Shown in pieces: positions 53,781-60,884 of a stretch of DNA of 64,000 nucleotides. The notes under the pieces are model-generated. The model was not told where the DNA came from. It ran no database searches and worked only from the letters and a program-made list of their open reading frames with translations. The stretch is from Candidatus Microbacterium colombiense (GTDB lineage: Bacteria > Actinomycetota > Actinomycetes > Actinomycetales > Microbacteriaceae): NCBI GenBank assembly GCA_029203165.1, contig CP119308.1, forward strand, positions 3,224,001 to 3,288,000, given 5' to 3'. How positions within the stretch are numbered: the first letter of the stretch is position 1; each line of letters starts with the position of its first letter. A program made the translations under genes and the position numbers.

Positions 53781-53813
53781 GTCGAGGAACGGCTGGGTCA
53801 GCTCGGGTTGTGA
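53781..53813 (+). repeat. 33-bp direct repeat, right copy (island right border)
   Basis: Exact copy of the last 33 nt of the siderophore-interacting protein gene (39068-39100), same orientation, 14.7 kb away. Here it follows the truncated DUF1275 fragment and has no complete gene upstream. A short GC hairpin (GCGGG...CCCGC) follows within 15 nt. Confidence 0.9.
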
Positions 53814-53838
53814 GCGGGTCTTGATGCCCGCGCGAACG

Positions 53839-54132
53839 TCAGCCGAGGTCGTCGAGGATCAGCTCACCGCGCTGATTCAGTCGACGCATCATCCTCTCGA
53901 TGCGCGCGGCATCCACCCTCGGGGGCGGCTCCTGGTCGAACTCGAGAATGAGCGGGATGCTGGGGTGCATCCACGCCGACACCCGCCGGTCGCGGGACTT
54001 CCCGGCGGGCCAGGTCATCATGAAGCTCTCCTGGCGACGGAGCTTGGTCGAGATCACGACCTTGAGATGCGCGAGCAGTTCGTCGTCGACATCGATCGCC
54101 GGGTGAGAGCTGTTGTACTCGAGTGTTCCCAT
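53839..54132 (-). CDS. DUF7882-type small protein
   Basis: A 97-residue protein of a family widespread in Microbacteriaceae (once labelled as ATP-dependent DNA ligase, without basis). Marks: MGTLEYNSSHPAIDVDDELL, LRRQESFMMTWP, WMHPSIPLILEF and the Pro-rich QEPPPRVDAARIERMM. TACGTT lies 6 nt before the ATG, so it is predicted leaderless. Function unknown; probably soluble. It lies just outside the right island border and would have been next to the siderophore-interacting protein gene in an ancestor without the island. Confidence 0.83.
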   Translation of the reverse strand: MGTLEYNSSHPAIDVDDELLAHLKVVISTKLRRQESFMMTWPAGKSRDRRVSAWMHPSIPLILEFDQEPPPRVDAARIERMMRRLNQRGELILDDLG

Positions 54133-54138
54133 CGGGCG

Positions 54139-54144
54139 AACGTA
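54139..54144 (-). promoter_or_regulatory. Leaderless -10 box for the DUF7882 gene
   Basis: TACGTT on the minus strand, 6 nt before ATG 54132. Confidence 0.5.
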
Positions 54145-54200
54145 TCCGCCGGTTCAGCCGCCGAGAACCCCGTAGTGCGAACACCGTCGAGAGCGTAAGA

Positions 54201-54254
54201 TCTCGGTCCTCCGAGAGAAGCCCCGCAACCCTTCTCGGGGACTGCGGGGCTTCT
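54201..54254 (-). terminator. Double hairpin downstream of the tRNA-like gene
   Basis: Two perfect stems. AGAAGCCCCGCA (54216-54227) pairs with TGCGGGGCTTCT (54243-54254) around a 15-nt loop, starting 4 nt after the tRNA CCA end. TCTCGG/CCGAGA (54201-54216) forms a second, smaller hairpin. There is no T-tract, so this may be a processing stem or a U-less terminator. Confidence 0.6.
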
Positions 54255-54258
54255 GAAG

Positions 54259-54334
54259 TGGACGCGACGGCGGGAGTCGAACCCGCAACGCCGTCAGGTA
54301 TGAACTGAGGCCCGGGACCGCCCGGATCGCCGCG
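54259..54334 (-). tRNA. tRNA-like gene, anticodon CAT (tRNA-Met type)
   Basis: A 76-nt cloverleaf on the minus strand. The acceptor stem CGCGGCG pairs with CGTCGCG (one G-U); the D stem is CCGG/CCGG with a 6-nt loop; the anticodon arm is CTCAG-TTCATAC-CTGAC with one C-C mismatch at the stem base; the T arm is GCGGG-TTCGACT-CCCGC; an encoded CCA ends the gene. The anticodon is CAT. Oddities are the short D loop, two bases between D and anticodon stems, and the 6-nt variable loop. A strong hairpin follows directly. It could be a real tRNA-Met, tRNA-Ile2 or a tRNA relic. Confidence 0.55.
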
Positions 54335-54544
54335 ATGAGAACGACGTTACCCGGCCGTGATCTTCCCCGCCAGGATCGCTTCCTGGGATAACGCTATGAG
54401 TCAGTGGATGACACCGGGTGTCCTCGCTCGGCGCCCGGAGACCAGCCGAAACCCGGACGCGATGCGCCCCGCCCGGCGTGTCGCTGCTCGCCGCGCCGCC
54501 CCGCGCGCACTCGGTCTCCGTTTCGCCGAGTCTGCGCTCCGGCG
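54335..54544. other. Noncoding stretch upstream of the tRNA-like gene
   Basis: About 210 nt between the tRNA-like gene and the SDR stop codon. A 65-codon open frame (54357-54554) has Arg/Ala-rich shadow composition, no ribosome site and runs into the SDR gene, so it is not called. No clear -35/-10 pair for the tRNA was found; TAACGT about 9 nt upstream of the tRNA 5' end is possible. Confidence 0.4.
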
Positions 54545-55258
54545 TCAGGCTTGAACGGCGGCGAGCTGCGGATAGACGGCATCCAGCGGTGCGCTGAGCC
54601 CTGCCTTGAGCTGCACGGAGATGTCATCGGCGAGCACCTCGTACTCGCCGCGCTCGGTCGCATCGAGAACCGCACGCACCAGGTCGGCGGGGTCGGTCTT
54701 GGGGTCGGTGACGTGCTCGGCCATCGCGGTGTCGACGTATCCCACATGCACGCCGACGACGTGCACACCGGCGGGCGCGAGCTCGAGCCGGAGCGAGTTG
54801 GTCGCCGACCACAGCGCCGCCTTGGTCGCGCTGTAGATGCCCGCGACCGCGAACCAGGAGAGCGCGGAGTGGATGTCGATGATCGCGGCACCGGGGCGAC
54901 CGGCCAGAAGCGGTGCGTAGGCGCGGGCGAGGAAGAGGGGTCCGAGGAAGTTCGTCTCGACGTTCGTGCGGATCTCGGCATCCGAATGGGAGAGGATGCC
55001 GGGAGTGGGAACCGAGGCTCCGGCGTTGTTGATCAGCACCGTCACGTCGGGGGCGGCCTCGACGACCGCCTGGATCGACGCGGCAACCGTGACGTCGAGG
55101 GCGAGGGGCACGACCCGCTCGTCGTCCCAGGTCTGCGGGGTGCGGGCGGTGGCATAGACCTTGGCGGCTCCGCGTGCGAGCGCCTCGGCGACGAAGCGCG
55201 AGCCGATGCCCCCGTTCGCTCCGGTGACCAGGACGACGGCGTCGGTGAGTGACGGCAT
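54545..55258 (-). CDS. SDR-family oxidoreductase
   Basis: A 237-residue short-chain dehydrogenase: cofactor loop VTGANGGIGSRFVAEAL, NNAG in VLINNAGASVP, NFLGPLFLARAYAPLL, catalytic Ser in IDIHSALSWFAVAGIYSATK with Tyr-x3-Lys, and VHVGYVDTAMAEHV. It resembles the SDRs commonly found divergent from TetR regulators, of unknown substrate. The upstream ribosome site is weak (AGAAGAG). It faces away from the TetR gene across 100 nt with an operator-like repeat. Confidence 0.9.
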   Translation of the reverse strand: MPSLTDAVVLVTGANGGIGSRFVAEALARGAAKVYATARTPQTWDDERVVPLALDVTVAASIQAVVEAAPDVTVLINNAGASVPTPGILSHSDAEIRTNVETNFLGPLFLARAYAPLLAGRPGAAIIDIHSALSWFAVAGIYSATKAALWSATNSLRLELAPAGVHVVGVHVGYVDTAMAEHVTDPKTDPADLVRAVLDATERGEYEVLADDISVQLKAGLSAPLDAVYPQLAAVQA

Positions 55259-55322
55259 GGTGTGTTCTCTCTTCTTTGCGACAATGATGTATCTGAGTTC
55301 GCGCGTAAGCGACTCTCGTCAT

Positions 55323-55340
55323 AACTGAGTGGAATCAGTT
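55323..55340. promoter_or_regulatory. Candidate TetR operator
   Basis: Perfect inverted repeat AACTGA-GTGGAA-TCAGTT, 18 nt before the TetR start codon in the divergent SDR/TetR gap. The size and position suit a TetR-family dimer controlling both genes. Confidence 0.6.
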
Positions 55341-55358
55341 TCTATTCCGGAGGATGTC

Positions 55359-55961
55359 ATGTCGACGGCAGGACCAGTGATCGGTCGCCGCGAGCGCAAC
55401 AAGCAGCAGAAGCTGCAGCGCATCATCGCGGCCGCGTCGGAGCTGTTCGCCGCTCACGGCGTCGACGAGGTCACCACTCAGCAGATCGCCGAACGGGCGG
55501 ACATCGGCACCGGCACGCTGTTCCTCTATGCCAAGAACAAGGGCGAGCTGCTGCTCCTGGTGCAGAACGCCAACTACGCCGTCGCCCTGGAATCCGGGAT
55601 CGCCGCGGCCGAGGACGTCACGGACCCGGCGGATGCGATCATGGCCCTGCTCCGGCCCATCATCGACTGCAACCGCACGCACGTCGACAACGGTCGCAGC
55701 TATCTGCGCGAGATGGTGTTCGGCGACCCAACGGATGCACACCACGCGAACGCCCTCCGCATCGTGCGGGCGACCGAGGAGGCATCCGTCGCCATCCTCC
55801 GACGCGACCCCGAGATGGATGCGGCACGCGCCGAGAGCCTCGCACGCATCTTCTCGGCGATCATGTTCCTGACGATGGGCGCGAGCGCCACTGCCGCGCT
55901 GTCCGTCGACGCCATCGCCGCCGACGTCCGCACGCAGGTCAGCGCGGTCCTCGGACGCTAG
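55359..55961 (+). CDS. TetR/AcrR-family regulator
   Basis: A 200-residue repressor. Helix-turn-helix: RRERNKQQKLQRIIAAASEL to TTQQIAERADIGTGTLFLYA. The C-terminal domain is helical, with AILRRDPEMDAARAESLARI. The ATG at 55359 follows GGAGGATGTC; a start at 55329 lacks a ribosome site. It probably represses the divergent SDR gene via the repeat at 55323-55340. Confidence 0.92.
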   Translation: MSTAGPVIGRRERNKQQKLQRIIAAASELFAAHGVDEVTTQQIAERADIGTGTLFLYAKNKGELLLLVQNANYAVALESGIAAAEDVTDPADAIMALLRPIIDCNRTHVDNGRSYLREMVFGDPTDAHHANALRIVRATEEASVAILRRDPEMDAARAESLARIFSAIMFLTMGASATAALSVDAIAADVRTQVSAVLGR

Positions 55962-55985
55962 CGCCGCCCGGCTGCCCGACCGCTC

Positions 55986-57374
55986 CTAGCGCCGGATGGA
56001 GTCGTGGAAGGGGTTCGGCTCGAGCGTGTAGTCGGTGGAGGCATCCGCCCAGGTGCCCGCATCCGCCGGCACACGGCGACGACGCACGGCCGCGAGCGCA
56101 CCGGCGGCAGGAGCGCCGAGCGCCAGCGCCGCGGCACCGCGCAGCGTTCGATCCTCGGCACCGAGCACGCTGGCACGGTGCCAGGCCTCGTGCATCGCTC
56201 CCCCGCGCGCGGCCGGTACCCGCTTCGCCGGCAGGGCTCCGGCCCGGCGCAGCGCTACGAGCTGCTCGATCCGGTCGCGCCAGGTCGACTCCCCATCGGG
56301 GTGGAAGTAGTTGTCGCGCAGCCAGTCGGGGTGCGGATGCCGGAACCGCCCGGCGATCACCTCACTGCGCCCGCCGAGGAGGCCACTGCCCACGAACACC
56401 GTGTTCAGCAGGCTCTTGCTGACGCCGAAGGAGTCGAGCGCGATCACGGGGATGCCGAGCGCCGTGGCCTCGATCGCCGCGGTCGAGCTCACGGTCACGA
56501 GTCCTGCCGCGCTCTCGAGCGCCGAGGCCATCGAACCGTAGGAGAAGACGAGGTTGTCGGGCCGGCGCTGCGGCAGCAGCTCCGTGTACGGCGTGCGCTC
56601 CAGATGCGTCTCGGCCTCGCCGGGGCGTGATCGCAGCTTCACCACGACGCGTCTGTTCGGCTGCGCTTCGGCCGCGCGCACGAGCATGGCGGCGATCTCC
56701 GCCCGCTCCTCCCGGCCTCCGGGCACGAGCGCCTGCGCGGCGAACACGATGTCGGTCGCCGCGGGTCGCACCGGGGTGGGCGCCTGCGGCCGTTCCGCCA
56801 CCGCCACTCCCCCTGCGCGTCGGGCGAGCGCACCCGACAGCGCGCGCTCGGCGCTCTGCATGCGCTGCTGCCGCCGGGCGAAGGGAAGTGTGGCGAGGGC
56901 CGTCGGCACCTCCACGCCGATCCGTCGCCCGAGGTCGGCGAACGCGCGCGCCTCGCGGTGCGAATGCACCAGCAGCAGATCGGTGTGCCGGCGGTACTCG
57001 AGCGCGCCGCGCTGGGCGGGGATGGCCATGCCCGGCAGACCCGAGACCGTGACCGGACGGTGGGTCAGCGCATCGATCACGCGACCCAGCAGCCGCACGA
57101 ACGGTCCCCGGCCGGCGAGCAGCACGACATCGGGACGCTGGCCCTCCAGCCACCCGACGAGCTCGGCGAACCGCACGCGCGTGACCTCACCCGGCAGCAT
57201 CCCGGTACCGGCGAGAGCCGAGCGCTGCTGCTCCACGCTCGCGGTCAGCGGTGTGCGCACGACCAGCAGGTGAGGACGGATGCCGGGCACCGATCCGAGC
57301 AGCGACGCCGACCACTTCACGAACGAATCGGCGTCGGCGATCGCGACGACCCGCAGTCCGTCCCGCACTGTCAT
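55986..57374 (-). CDS. DUF6716 putative glycosyltransferase
   Basis: A 462-residue protein of the DUF6716 type, often linked to sialic-acid-like gene sets in actinobacteria. It begins LRVVAIADADSFVKWSASLL, then RPDVVLLAGRGPFVRLLGRV, and a GT-B-like C-terminal part with ASALESAAGLVTVSSTAAIE and GIPVIALDSFGVSKSLLNTV, resembling CDP-glycerol/polysialic transferases. It is last in the five-gene operon (the NeuB-like stop overlaps its ATG). Donor and acceptor are unknown; CMP-nonulosonate is a reasonable guess. Confidence 0.84.
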   Translation of the reverse strand: MTVRDGLRVVAIADADSFVKWSASLLGSVPGIRPHLLVVRTPLTASVEQQRSALAGTGMLPGEVTRVRFAELVGWLEGQRPDVVLLAGRGPFVRLLGRVIDALTHRPVTVSGLPGMAIPAQRGALEYRRHTDLLLVHSHREARAFADLGRRIGVEVPTALATLPFARRQQRMQSAERALSGALARRAGGVAVAERPQAPTPVRPAATDIVFAAQALVPGGREERAEIAAMLVRAAEAQPNRRVVVKLRSRPGEAETHLERTPYTELLPQRRPDNLVFSYGSMASALESAAGLVTVSSTAAIEATALGIPVIALDSFGVSKSLLNTVFVGSGLLGGRSEVIAGRFRHPHPDWLRDNYFHPDGESTWRDRIEQLVALRRAGALPAKRVPAARGGAMHEAWHRASVLGAEDRTLRGAAALALGAPAAGALAAVRRRRVPADAGTWADASTDYTLEPNPFHDSIRR

Positions 57375-58243
57375 GCGTTGACGCGACGCAGCTTCGCCAT
57401 GGGTGCCCGCTCGCTGTCGAACACGCGCTTGACGCCGTCTCCGAGTGCGGTCTCGATCACCCGGATGTCGCGTACGAGGTGTTCCAGACCGGTCGGCTCG
57501 AGCGAGGCCGCGTGGTCGGATCCCCACATCGTGCGATCCAGCGTGATGTGCCGCTCGACCGCGACCGCCCCGATGGCGACGGCGGCGAGCGAGATCTGCA
57601 GCCCGCGCTCGTGACCGGAGTACCCGACCGGAATGCCGGGGTAGCGGTCGCGCAGGGTGGCGATGGCCCGCAGGTTCGCCTCGGCGGGCTCCAGCGGATA
57701 CGTCGAGGTGGCATGCATCAGCACGACCCGGTCGGTGCCGAGGGTCTCGAGCGCACGGTCGATCTGCTCGATCGTCGACATGCCGGTGGAGAGGATGACC
57801 GGCTTGCCCGTCGCGCGCAACGCCTGCAGCAACTCGGTGTCGGTCAGGCTCGCCGAGGCGACCTTGTGCGCCACGACGCCCAGGTACTCGAGGAACTCGA
57901 CGCTGGGCACGTCCCAGGGGGAGGCGAACCAGTCCAGTCCGAGCATCGTCGCGTGGTCGCCGATCGCGATGTACTCGTCGCGGCCGAACTCGACGCGGCG
58001 ACGGTAGTCGAGGTAGCTCATGGTGCCCCACGGGGTCTCGCGCGGAACATCGCGCATGTGCTCGGGGGTCGAGATCTCGGGGGTGCGCTTCTGGAACTTC
58101 ACCGCGTCGGCGCCGGCGCGAGCCGCGACATCCATCAGGCGCTTGGCGATGTCGACGTCGCCGTTGTGGTTCAGGCCGATCTCCGCGATGACATAGGCGG
58201 GGTGGCCGCCGCCGATCACACGCGATCCGATGCTGACTGTCAT
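57371..58243 (-). CDS. NeuB-family nonulosonic acid synthase lacking the SAF domain
   Basis: A 290-residue NeuB-type barrel: YVIAEIGLNHNGDVDIAKRL, AGADAVKFQKRTPE, LDWFASPWDVPSVEFLEYLG, KPVILSTGMSTIEQI, LMHATSTYPLEPAEANLRAI, VGYSGHERGLQISLAAVAIG and VERHITLDRTMWGSDHAASL. It should condense phosphoenolpyruvate with a hexose or its phosphate. It ends right after the barrel (VKRVFDSERAPMAKLRR), so the C-terminal antifreeze-like SAF domain of classical NeuB is absent. GGAGG precedes the ATG at 58243. Confidence 0.88.
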   Translation of the reverse strand: MTVSIGSRVIGGGHPAYVIAEIGLNHNGDVDIAKRLMDVAARAGADAVKFQKRTPEISTPEHMRDVPRETPWGTMSYLDYRRRVEFGRDEYIAIGDHATMLGLDWFASPWDVPSVEFLEYLGVVAHKVASASLTDTELLQALRATGKPVILSTGMSTIEQIDRALETLGTDRVVLMHATSTYPLEPAEANLRAIATLRDRYPGIPVGYSGHERGLQISLAAVAIGAVAVERHITLDRTMWGSDHAASLEPTGLEHLVRDIRVIETALGDGVKRVFDSERAPMAKLRRVNA

Positions 58244-58338
58244 GATTCCTCCGGTCGTCGAGCGGTCACGAAATCCCCGCATCTCCTGGCTACGCGCCGA
58301 TGATGAACGCCGTCCGTCCTGCGGGTTACCGGCACCGG

Positions 58339-59517
58339 TCAGCTCGACAACACCCGTTCGATGAGTTCCCGCACAGCCCCGTCGCCGCCGCCCCGTCGCA
58401 GCACGACGCGCGCCTCCTGCTGCACGCGCGGATGCGCATCCGCGACGGCGATCGGCCAGCCCACGATGCGCAGGGCCGGGAGGTCGTTCACGTCGTTGCC
58501 GAGGTAGGCGATGTCGTCGAGATCGATACCGTTCTCGGCCGCCCAAGCGCGCAGGGCCGACTCCTTGTCGGCGATGCCGTGCAGCACCGGCACCTGCAGC
58601 TTGTCGGCGCGCGCCCGGACGACCGGGTTCACCTCGGTGGAGAGGATGAGCATCGGCACCCCGGCCGCGCGCATCAGGGCGACCCCCATGCCGTCCTCGC
58701 GGCTCACGCGCACGCGCTCGCCCCCCTCGGCATCGATGATCGCGGTGTCGTCGGTGTGCACGCCGTCGAAATCGGTGACGACCGCGGCGACGGGGATCGG
58801 CTCGACGGGGTCGTGCAGCACGGCGAGGGCTCGGGCGATGCGCAGCTGGTGCTCGTCGTCGATCTCGATCGCCGACCACTCCGGGACCGCGGCGACGCGG
58901 ATGCGACCGAAGAACCGATGACGGCTCTCCCGGAACCCGGCGGCACGGAACACGTAGAAGGCGCCGGTCTCGAGATGGTGCGGCTCACGGTCCTGGCGAC
59001 GCGGGCGATGCGCGGCGTCATGATTCACCGCGACGGCGCCCCCGTCGGCGTCTTCCCGCCACAGGAACCCGTAGGTCTCGTGCGCCGAGAACACGCTGTC
59101 GGCCCGGTCGGCCTGCACATCGGCGACCGCGGCAGCCAACGCGTCGCTCGGGATGAACGGCGACGTCGCCTGGAGGAAGGCCACGACATCGTAGGCATCG
59201 TCTCCTCGATCGAGCTCGTCGAGCACGTGCAGGATCGCACTCTCCGACGAGGCGGTGTCGCCCGAGATATCGGCAGGGCGCTCGATGACACGGGCTCCTG
59301 CTGCCCGCGACACCTCGGCGATCTCGGCGTCATCGGTCGAGACCACGACGAGATCGACACCGGCATCCCGCGCCGATCGCACGGCCCGCGCGACCAGCGG
59401 GACCCCGCCGACGCGCTGCAGATTCTTGCGCGGCACGCCCTTGGATCCACCCCGCGCCGGGATGATCGCCACCGTCCTCATCGCGTCGGTCCCGGTCGCC
59501 GCGGTCTTCGTCATCAT
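58339..59517 (-). CDS. neuA: Acylneuraminate cytidylyltransferase fused to a HAD phosphatase
   Basis: A 392-residue bifunctional protein. Residues about 13-235 are a CMP-sialic acid synthetase (VAIIPARGGSKGVPRKNL, VVVSTDDAEIAEVSRAAG, FLQATSPF, TGAFYVFR). Residues about 245-392 are a KdsC-type HAD domain (VVTDFDGVHTDDTAIIDAEG, AGVPMLILSTEVNP, YLGNDVNDLPALRIVGWPIA). The HAD part keeps DFDGV and GNDVND, so phosphatase activity is plausible. The fusion suggests dephosphorylation of a 9-phosphate, then CMP activation. ATG 59517 overlaps the upstream stop; Met13 (59481) is possible. Confidence 0.88.
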   Translation of the reverse strand: MMTKTAATGTDAMRTVAIIPARGGSKGVPRKNLQRVGGVPLVARAVRSARDAGVDLVVVSTDDAEIAEVSRAAGARVIERPADISGDTASSESAILHVLDELDRGDDAYDVVAFLQATSPFIPSDALAAAVADVQADRADSVFSAHETYGFLWREDADGGAVAVNHDAAHRPRRQDREPHHLETGAFYVFRAAGFRESRHRFFGRIRVAAVPEWSAIEIDDEHQLRIARALAVLHDPVEPIPVAAVVTDFDGVHTDDTAIIDAEGGERVRVSREDGMGVALMRAAGVPMLILSTEVNPVVRARADKLQVPVLHGIADKESALRAWAAENGIDLDDIAYLGNDVNDLPALRIVGWPIAVADAHPRVQQEARVVLRRGGGDGAVRELIERVLSS

Positions 59518-60884
59518 CGTCCTCGAATCGCTCGCCATGCCCTGCCCGCCCGCCGACGCGCGCCCAGCGCGGTCAGCCTCCATTCCTCGACCCTGCCGGT
59601 GCCTCCGGCCGACCGGAGCACCCGACGAAGAGCACCCTCGACGGGCGCCCCCGGCAGGCGGAGGGCCGTCAGCCGCGTGGGCGAGAAGTAGCGGTCGCGG
59701 TCCGCCGGTCGGAGCTCGCGCAACATCCGCTCCGCCCGGCCGCGCAGGTGACCCGCGATCTCCGGCTGCATCGCGTAGCCGATCGCGTCGATCAGCAGCT
59801 GCAGTCGTTCGGGGTCGGCGAAGGCGGAGTCGCTCCGGGTGAGCGCGTCGATGATGACGAGCGGGATGCGGTTGCTGTTCTCGAACGGTGCGAGCCCGGC
59901 GAGCAGCGTCGCCGTGCCCACCGAGCCGATCGGCCGCCCCTGCAGCGCCTGCACGGTGGGCAGCGCGGTAGAGAACCCGGCGACGACCGCGACCGCATCG
60001 ATCCGATCCGCGAGCACCTCGGCGGCGAGCGCGCCGCGATACTCGGCGAACTCCACGCCCCGGGCCAGCGCCCGCTCGCGGATCGAGTCGGTGTGCAGCG
60101 GAGGGGCTGCCGGATGAGGCTTGAACACGACCCGCTGCGGTGACCAGGCCAGCGCGCGGTCGATCAGGTCGCGCTGGAGTGCGATCTCCTCCCGCGCCGT
60201 GATGAGTCCGAGAGCAGAGAGGTACTGGCCGAGCACGAGCGCCGTGGGGATGCCGTCGTCGAGTGGCGCACCCGTGGTGTCGAGCAGCGCCTCGCCGGCG
60301 TCGGTCTCGCGCAGCACGGCACGGAAGCGCTCCGGCGGGATGCCCACGGTGACCGCGTGCCGGCCTCCGACGAGGGGACGCACCCCGGGCACCACGTCGG
60401 CGTGCACGACCCGACCGATGCGCGCGGTGACGGCATGCCCGAGCGGCACGCGCATCGGCGAGTAGGTCATCAGCCCATCACCCACGATCGTGATGCGTGC
60501 CCGGGGGAACAGCGACATCAGGGTGCGCGCCGGGGCGACCTGGGGGCTCTGCACGAACAGCTCGAGGTCGTCGGGGTCGATCCCCCAGGCGCGCACGAGC
60601 AGCCGTTCGAGCAGCGGCAGGTCGGCGTCCGCCGGCTCCCAGGAACTCGGATGCAGCGGACCGAGCAGCGCGTCGAGATCCTCGATCCGGTCGAAGCGGC
60701 TCCGCAGCGACGCGAGCGCGGGGTCGACCCCGATCCCGACCACCGTCTCCGGCACGCGCGACGACACGAACGGCACGAGCACGCGTTCGCGGCTCTCCCC
60801 CGCCGGATGGAGCAGCCCCTCATCGATCGCGGCGGTCGCGGTGGCGAGCCCGTAGGCGCTGTGCAGGGCGAAGATCTGGGTCAT
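59514..60884 (-). CDS. Polysialyltransferase-family protein (GT-B)
   Basis: A 456-residue protein like the alpha-2,8-polysialyltransferase family: IFALHSAYGLATATAAIDEG, ITIVGDGLMTYSP, the HP motif in RVVFKPHPAAPPLH and a Ser/Thr motif in VAVVAGFSTALPTVQALQG. It should transfer a nonulosonic acid from CMP-sugar, perhaps making a polymer. The start at 60884 overlaps the GT2 stop (ATGA), and GGAG lies about 9 nt upstream. Longer open frames upstream are readings of the GT2 gene. Confidence 0.82.
   Translation of the reverse strand: MTQIFALHSAYGLATATAAIDEGLLHPAGESRERVLVPFVSSRVPETVVGIGVDPALASLRSRFDRIEDLDALLGPLHPSSWEPADADLPLLERLLVRAWGIDPDDLELFVQSPQVAPARTLMSLFPRARITIVGDGLMTYSPMRVPLGHAVTARIGRVVHADVVPGVRPLVGGRHAVTVGIPPERFRAVLRETDAGEALLDTTGAPLDDGIPTALVLGQYLSALGLITAREEIALQRDLIDRALAWSPQRVVFKPHPAAPPLHTDSIRERALARGVEFAEYRGALAAEVLADRIDAVAVVAGFSTALPTVQALQGRPIGSVGTATLLAGLAPFENSNRIPLVIIDALTRSDSAFADPERLQLLIDAIGYAMQPEIAGHLRGRAERMLRELRPADRDRYFSPTRLTALRLPGAPVEGALRRVLRSAGGTGRVEEWRLTALGARRRAGRAWRAIRGR

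Noticed and set aside
39101..53813. Prophage, ICE or transposon
   Set aside because: The repeat borders suggest insertion, but no integrase, transposase, relaxase, replication or phage gene was found between them, so the mechanism is left open.
53105..53824. 239-residue open frame as one gene
   Set aside because: Only the first about 74 residues resemble DHFR; the rest is antisense to the DUF1275 fragment and is low complexity.
54357..54554. 65-codon open frame after the tRNA-like gene
   Set aside because: No ribosome site, shadow-like composition, overlaps the SDR end.
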